64,000 nucleotides of DNA from Aquipuribacter nitratireducens (GTDB taxonomy: Bacteria; Actinomycetota; Actinomycetes; Actinomycetales; JBBAYJ01), in the NCBI RefSeq assembly GCF_037860835.1, contig NZ_JBBEOG010000002.1, forward strand, positions 496,001 to 560,000. Direction: 5' to 3'. The stretch's first letter is position 1, and each line of letters begins with the position of its first letter. Both the position numbers and the translations under genes were made by a program. The notes under the pieces were generated by a model. That model was not told the DNA's origin and did not search any database. It saw only the letters and a program-made list of their open reading frames with translations. Of this stretch, positions 61,981 through 64,000 are shown in pieces.

Positions 61981-63084
61981 GTGGCCTCACCCGTCCTCCA
62001 CCTCACCGGTCCCGTCCGGGTGGATGCCGACGACGTCCGCGGGCAGGCGTGGGTCGTCGACGGGCGGGTGACGTTCGAGCGGCCCTCGGCCGCCCTGGCC
62101 TCGGGGCGCGAGGCACGCGTGCTCGACGGCTGGGCGGTGCCGGGGCTGGTCGACGCCCACTGCCACATCGGTCTCGACGCGCACGGCGCCGTCGACGAGG
62201 CGACGACGGAGCAGCAGGCGCTCACCGACCGGGACGCCGGCACCCTCCTGGCCCGGGACGCGGGCTCTCCCGCGGACACCCGCTGGCTCGACGACCGCGA
62301 CGACCTGCCGCGGGTCGTGCGCGCCGGCCGGCACGTCGCGCGGCCCCGACGCTACATCCGCAACTACGCCGCCGAGGTGGAGCCCGCCGACCTCGTCGCC
62401 GAGGTCCGCCGGCAGGCCCGCCGCGGTGACGGGTGGGTCAAGCTCGTCGGGGACTGGATCGACCGGGACCTCGGCGACCTCGCCCCGCTGTGGCCGGGCG
62501 ACGTCGTCGCCGCCGCGATCGACGCCGCCCACGAGGAGGGTGCCCGCGTCACCGCGCACTGCTTCTCCGAGGACGCGCTGCCCGACCTCCTCGCCGCCGG
62601 CATCGACGGCATCGAGCACGGAACCGGGTTCGGCCCGGACACCGTGACGGCGGCCGCCGACCAGCAGGTGGCCGTCGTCCCGACGCTCGTCAACATCGCG
62701 ACCTTCCCGCGCCTCGCCGAGCGCGGCGAGGAGAAGTTCCCCCGCTGGGCGGCCCACATGCGGGCGCTGCACGCCCGCCGGCTGCAGAACGTGCGGGACC
62801 TCCACGACGCCGGCGTCCCCCTCTACGTCGGCACCGACGCGGGCGGCAGCCTGCCGCACGGTCTCGTGGCCCACGAGGTCGCCGAGCTCGTCGGGGCCGG
62901 GCTGCCCCCGGTCGTCGCGGTCGGCGCCGGCGCGTGGGACGCCCGCCGCTGGCTCGGCCGGGACGGCCTCGGCGAGGGCGCCCCGGCCGACCTCCTCGTC
63001 CTCGGCGCCGACCCGGTCCTCGAGCCGGCGACCCTCCACGCACCCGTCGCGGTCGTGCTGCGCGGCCGGGTCGTCCGCGGCTGA
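61981..63084 (+). CDS. amidohydrolase-family metal-dependent hydrolase
   Basis: A 367-residue TIM-barrel amidohydrolase. The first metal motif is VPGLVDAHCHIGLDAHG (HxH); then GWVKLVGDWIDRD (Lys), VTAHCFSEDALPDLLAAGID (His), IEHGTG (His) and VGTDAGGSLPHGLVAHE (Asp). GAPADLLVLGADPVLEP closes the small beta domain. The substrate is unknown; relatives include imidazolonepropionase-like and prolidase-type enzymes. GTG 61981, two bases after ffh, so co-transcribed. Confidence 0.88.
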   Translation: MASPVLHLTGPVRVDADDVRGQAWVVDGRVTFERPSAALASGREARVLDGWAVPGLVDAHCHIGLDAHGAVDEATTEQQALTDRDAGTLLARDAGSPADTRWLDDRDDLPRVVRAGRHVARPRRYIRNYAAEVEPADLVAEVRRQARRGDGWVKLVGDWIDRDLGDLAPLWPGDVVAAAIDAAHEEGARVTAHCFSEDALPDLLAAGIDGIEHGTGFGPDTVTAAADQQVAVVPTLVNIATFPRLAERGEEKFPRWAAHMRALHARRLQNVRDLHDAGVPLYVGTDAGGSLPHGLVAHEVAELVGAGLPPVVAVGAGAWDARRWLGRDGLGEGAPADLLVLGADPVLEPATLHAPVAVVLRGRVVRG

Positions 63085-63252
63085 CCCGGCACGCGTCCGG
63101 GTGAGGGCCCCGGGCGTGGCACACTGGTCGGCTGTACCCGCCCGCCCGCGGCCCCTCTCTCCGCGGGGGTGCGAGTCCACCTGCCCACCCGGCCCGGCCC
63201 CCACCCGCGGACCAGGTGCGCGACCAGACCAGACTCAGGAGACCTTCCGCAC

Positions 63253-63768
63253 GTGGCAGTCAAGATCCGACTCAAGCGCCTGGGCAAGATCCGCGCGCCC
63301 TACTACCGCGTCGTCGTCGCCGACTCGCGCACCCGCCGTGACGGCCGCGCGATCGAGGAGATCGGCAAGTACCACCCGACCGAGGAGCCGTCGCGCATCG
63401 AGATCGACAGCGAGCGCGCGCAGTACTGGCTCGGTGTCGGCGCGCAGCCGACCGAGCAGGTCACCGCGCTGCTGAAGATCACGGGCGACTGGCAGAAGTT
63501 CCGCGGCGAGCCCGGTGCCGAGGGCACCCTGCGGGTCGCGGCGCCGAAGGCCGACAAGAAGGCCGCCTACGAGGCCGCCATGCGCGACGCCAAGGCCGAG
63601 CCGCCGGCGCCCGAGGCGACCACCCAGCGGTCGAAGGACCGGAAGCCCGCCGAGGCGTCCGCCGAGACGCCGGCCGCGACGCCGGCCGAGACGCCGGCCG
63701 AGACGCCGGCCGAGGCGACCGCCGAGGCCCCGGCCACCGAGGAGCAGGCGAAGGCCGAGGACGCCTGA
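63253..63768 (+). CDS. rpsP: 30S ribosomal protein S16 with long C-terminal tail
   Basis: 171 residues. [20 protein letters not shown] and [20 protein letters not shown] are the S16 core (about residues 1-85); the rest is an Ala/Pro/Glu/Thr-rich tail with ETPAETPAE repeats (63661-63717), longer than in most bacteria. GTG 63253 is preceded by CAGGAGACC, and VAVKIRLKR is the conserved N-terminus. khpA follows 1 base later. Confidence 0.96.
   Translation: MAVKIRLKRLGKIRAPYYRVVVADSRTRRDGRAIEEIGKYHPTEEPSRIEIDSERAQYWLGVGAQPTEQVTALLKITGDWQKFRGEPGAEGTLRVAAPKADKKAAYEAAMRDAKAEPPAPEATTQRSKDRKPAEASAETPAATPAETPAETPAEATAEAPATEEQAKAEDA
63661..63717 (+). repeat. GCCGAGACGCCG-type tandem repeats within rpsP
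   Basis: Four to five near-identical 12-base units encode AETP repeats in the S16 tail. The DNA-level identity indicates slippage-type expansion. Confidence 0.75.
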
Positions 63769-63769
63769 C

Positions 63770-64000
63770 GTGCTGGCCGACGCCGTCGAGCACCTCGTGA
63801 CGGGCATCGTGTCCCACCCCGAGGACGTCACCGTCGTCGAGCGGAGCACCCGCCGCGGTCCGCTCGTCCAGGTGCGGGTGCACCCGGACGACATCGGCCG
63901 CGTCATCGGCCGGGCCGGGCGGACCGCCACGGCGATCCGCACCGTCGTCAACGCGCTGTCGGACGAGGGTCCCGTGCGCGTCGACATCGTCGACCTCGAC
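63770..64000 (+). CDS. khpA: KH-domain RNA-binding protein, N-terminal part (3' truncated)
   Basis: A small KH protein that follows rpsP in actinobacteria and firmicutes (KhpA/YlqC, about 80 residues). The visible 77 codons read VLADAVEHLVTGIVSHPEDV, then VQVRVHPDDIGRVIGRAGRT with the GxxG loop (GRAG), and AIRTVVNALSDEGPVRVDIV. The start codon GTG lies 1 base after the rpsP stop. The frame is still open at the window end, so only a few residues are missing. Confidence 0.93.
   Translation, partial: MLADAVEHLVTGIVSHPEDVTVVERSTRRGPLVQVRVHPDDIGRVIGRAGRTATAIRTVVNALSDEGPVRVDIVDLD

Overview
The window is about 64 kb of very GC-rich DNA from an actinomycete chromosome. Evidence for this is frequent GTG starts, many genes that open 6-8 bases after a TANNNT -10 box (leaderless style), an NdgR-type IclR regulator beside leuCD, a CofC/FbiD-type F420 enzyme, a HU protein with a lysine-rich tail, a RamB-type regulator beside the glyoxylate genes, and the order rnc-mutM-smc-ftsY-amt-glnK-glnD-ffh-rpsP-khpA. 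I cannot name the genus. I see no insertion sequence, prophage or CRISPR array.

Left part (1-25 kb), mainly core genes: the 3' end of gltX; a GT-C-like membrane protein; tRNA-Gln(CTG) and tRNA-Glu(CTC) with a promoter and terminator; ndgR divergent from leuC-leuD-methyltransferase; a HU/H1-like nucleoid protein; murA; cofC; plsC-gpsA; a Cys/Met-metabolism PLP enzyme; ddl; a DUF3515-type lipoprotein; a stand-alone Lrp/AsnC sensor domain; thiL; rpmB; the chain yloV-recG-rsmD-coaD; then yceD-rpmF-rnc-mutM. Between mutM and smc lie a DUF222/HNH protein and a convergent DosR/DosS-like regulator-kinase pair.

Middle part (33-49 kb), accessory: smc and ftsY, usually close neighbours in this group, are about 16.6 kb apart. 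The insert holds a UDP-glucuronate decarboxylase-like gene and an eight-gene minus-strand operon in which every junction is a 4-base GTGA/ATGA overlap. The operon encodes a carbamoyltransferase, a GT2-GmhB fusion, a GT9 heptosyltransferase-like protein, a small glycosyltransferase, a GT4-GmhA fusion, a bifunctional HldE, a classical SDR and a second GT9 protein. GmhA, GmhB and HldE together can in principle make ADP-D-glycero-manno-heptose from sedoheptulose 7-phosphate, so I read this as a carbamoylated heptose-glycan system whose sugar-making enzymes are covalently joined to glycosyltransferases. Next to it are a divergent GT2 gene, a membrane histidine kinase/LuxR-type regulator pair, a 14-bp perfect palindrome running into four 12-bp tandem repeats, and a membrane protein of unknown function.

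Right part (49-64 kb): ftsY; a small membrane protein; aceA-aceB (glyoxylate shunt) divergent from a RamB-like regulator; amt-glnK with a possible GlnR site and a strong terminator; glnD; ffh; an amidohydrolase; rpsP; and the start of khpA, cut by the window end.
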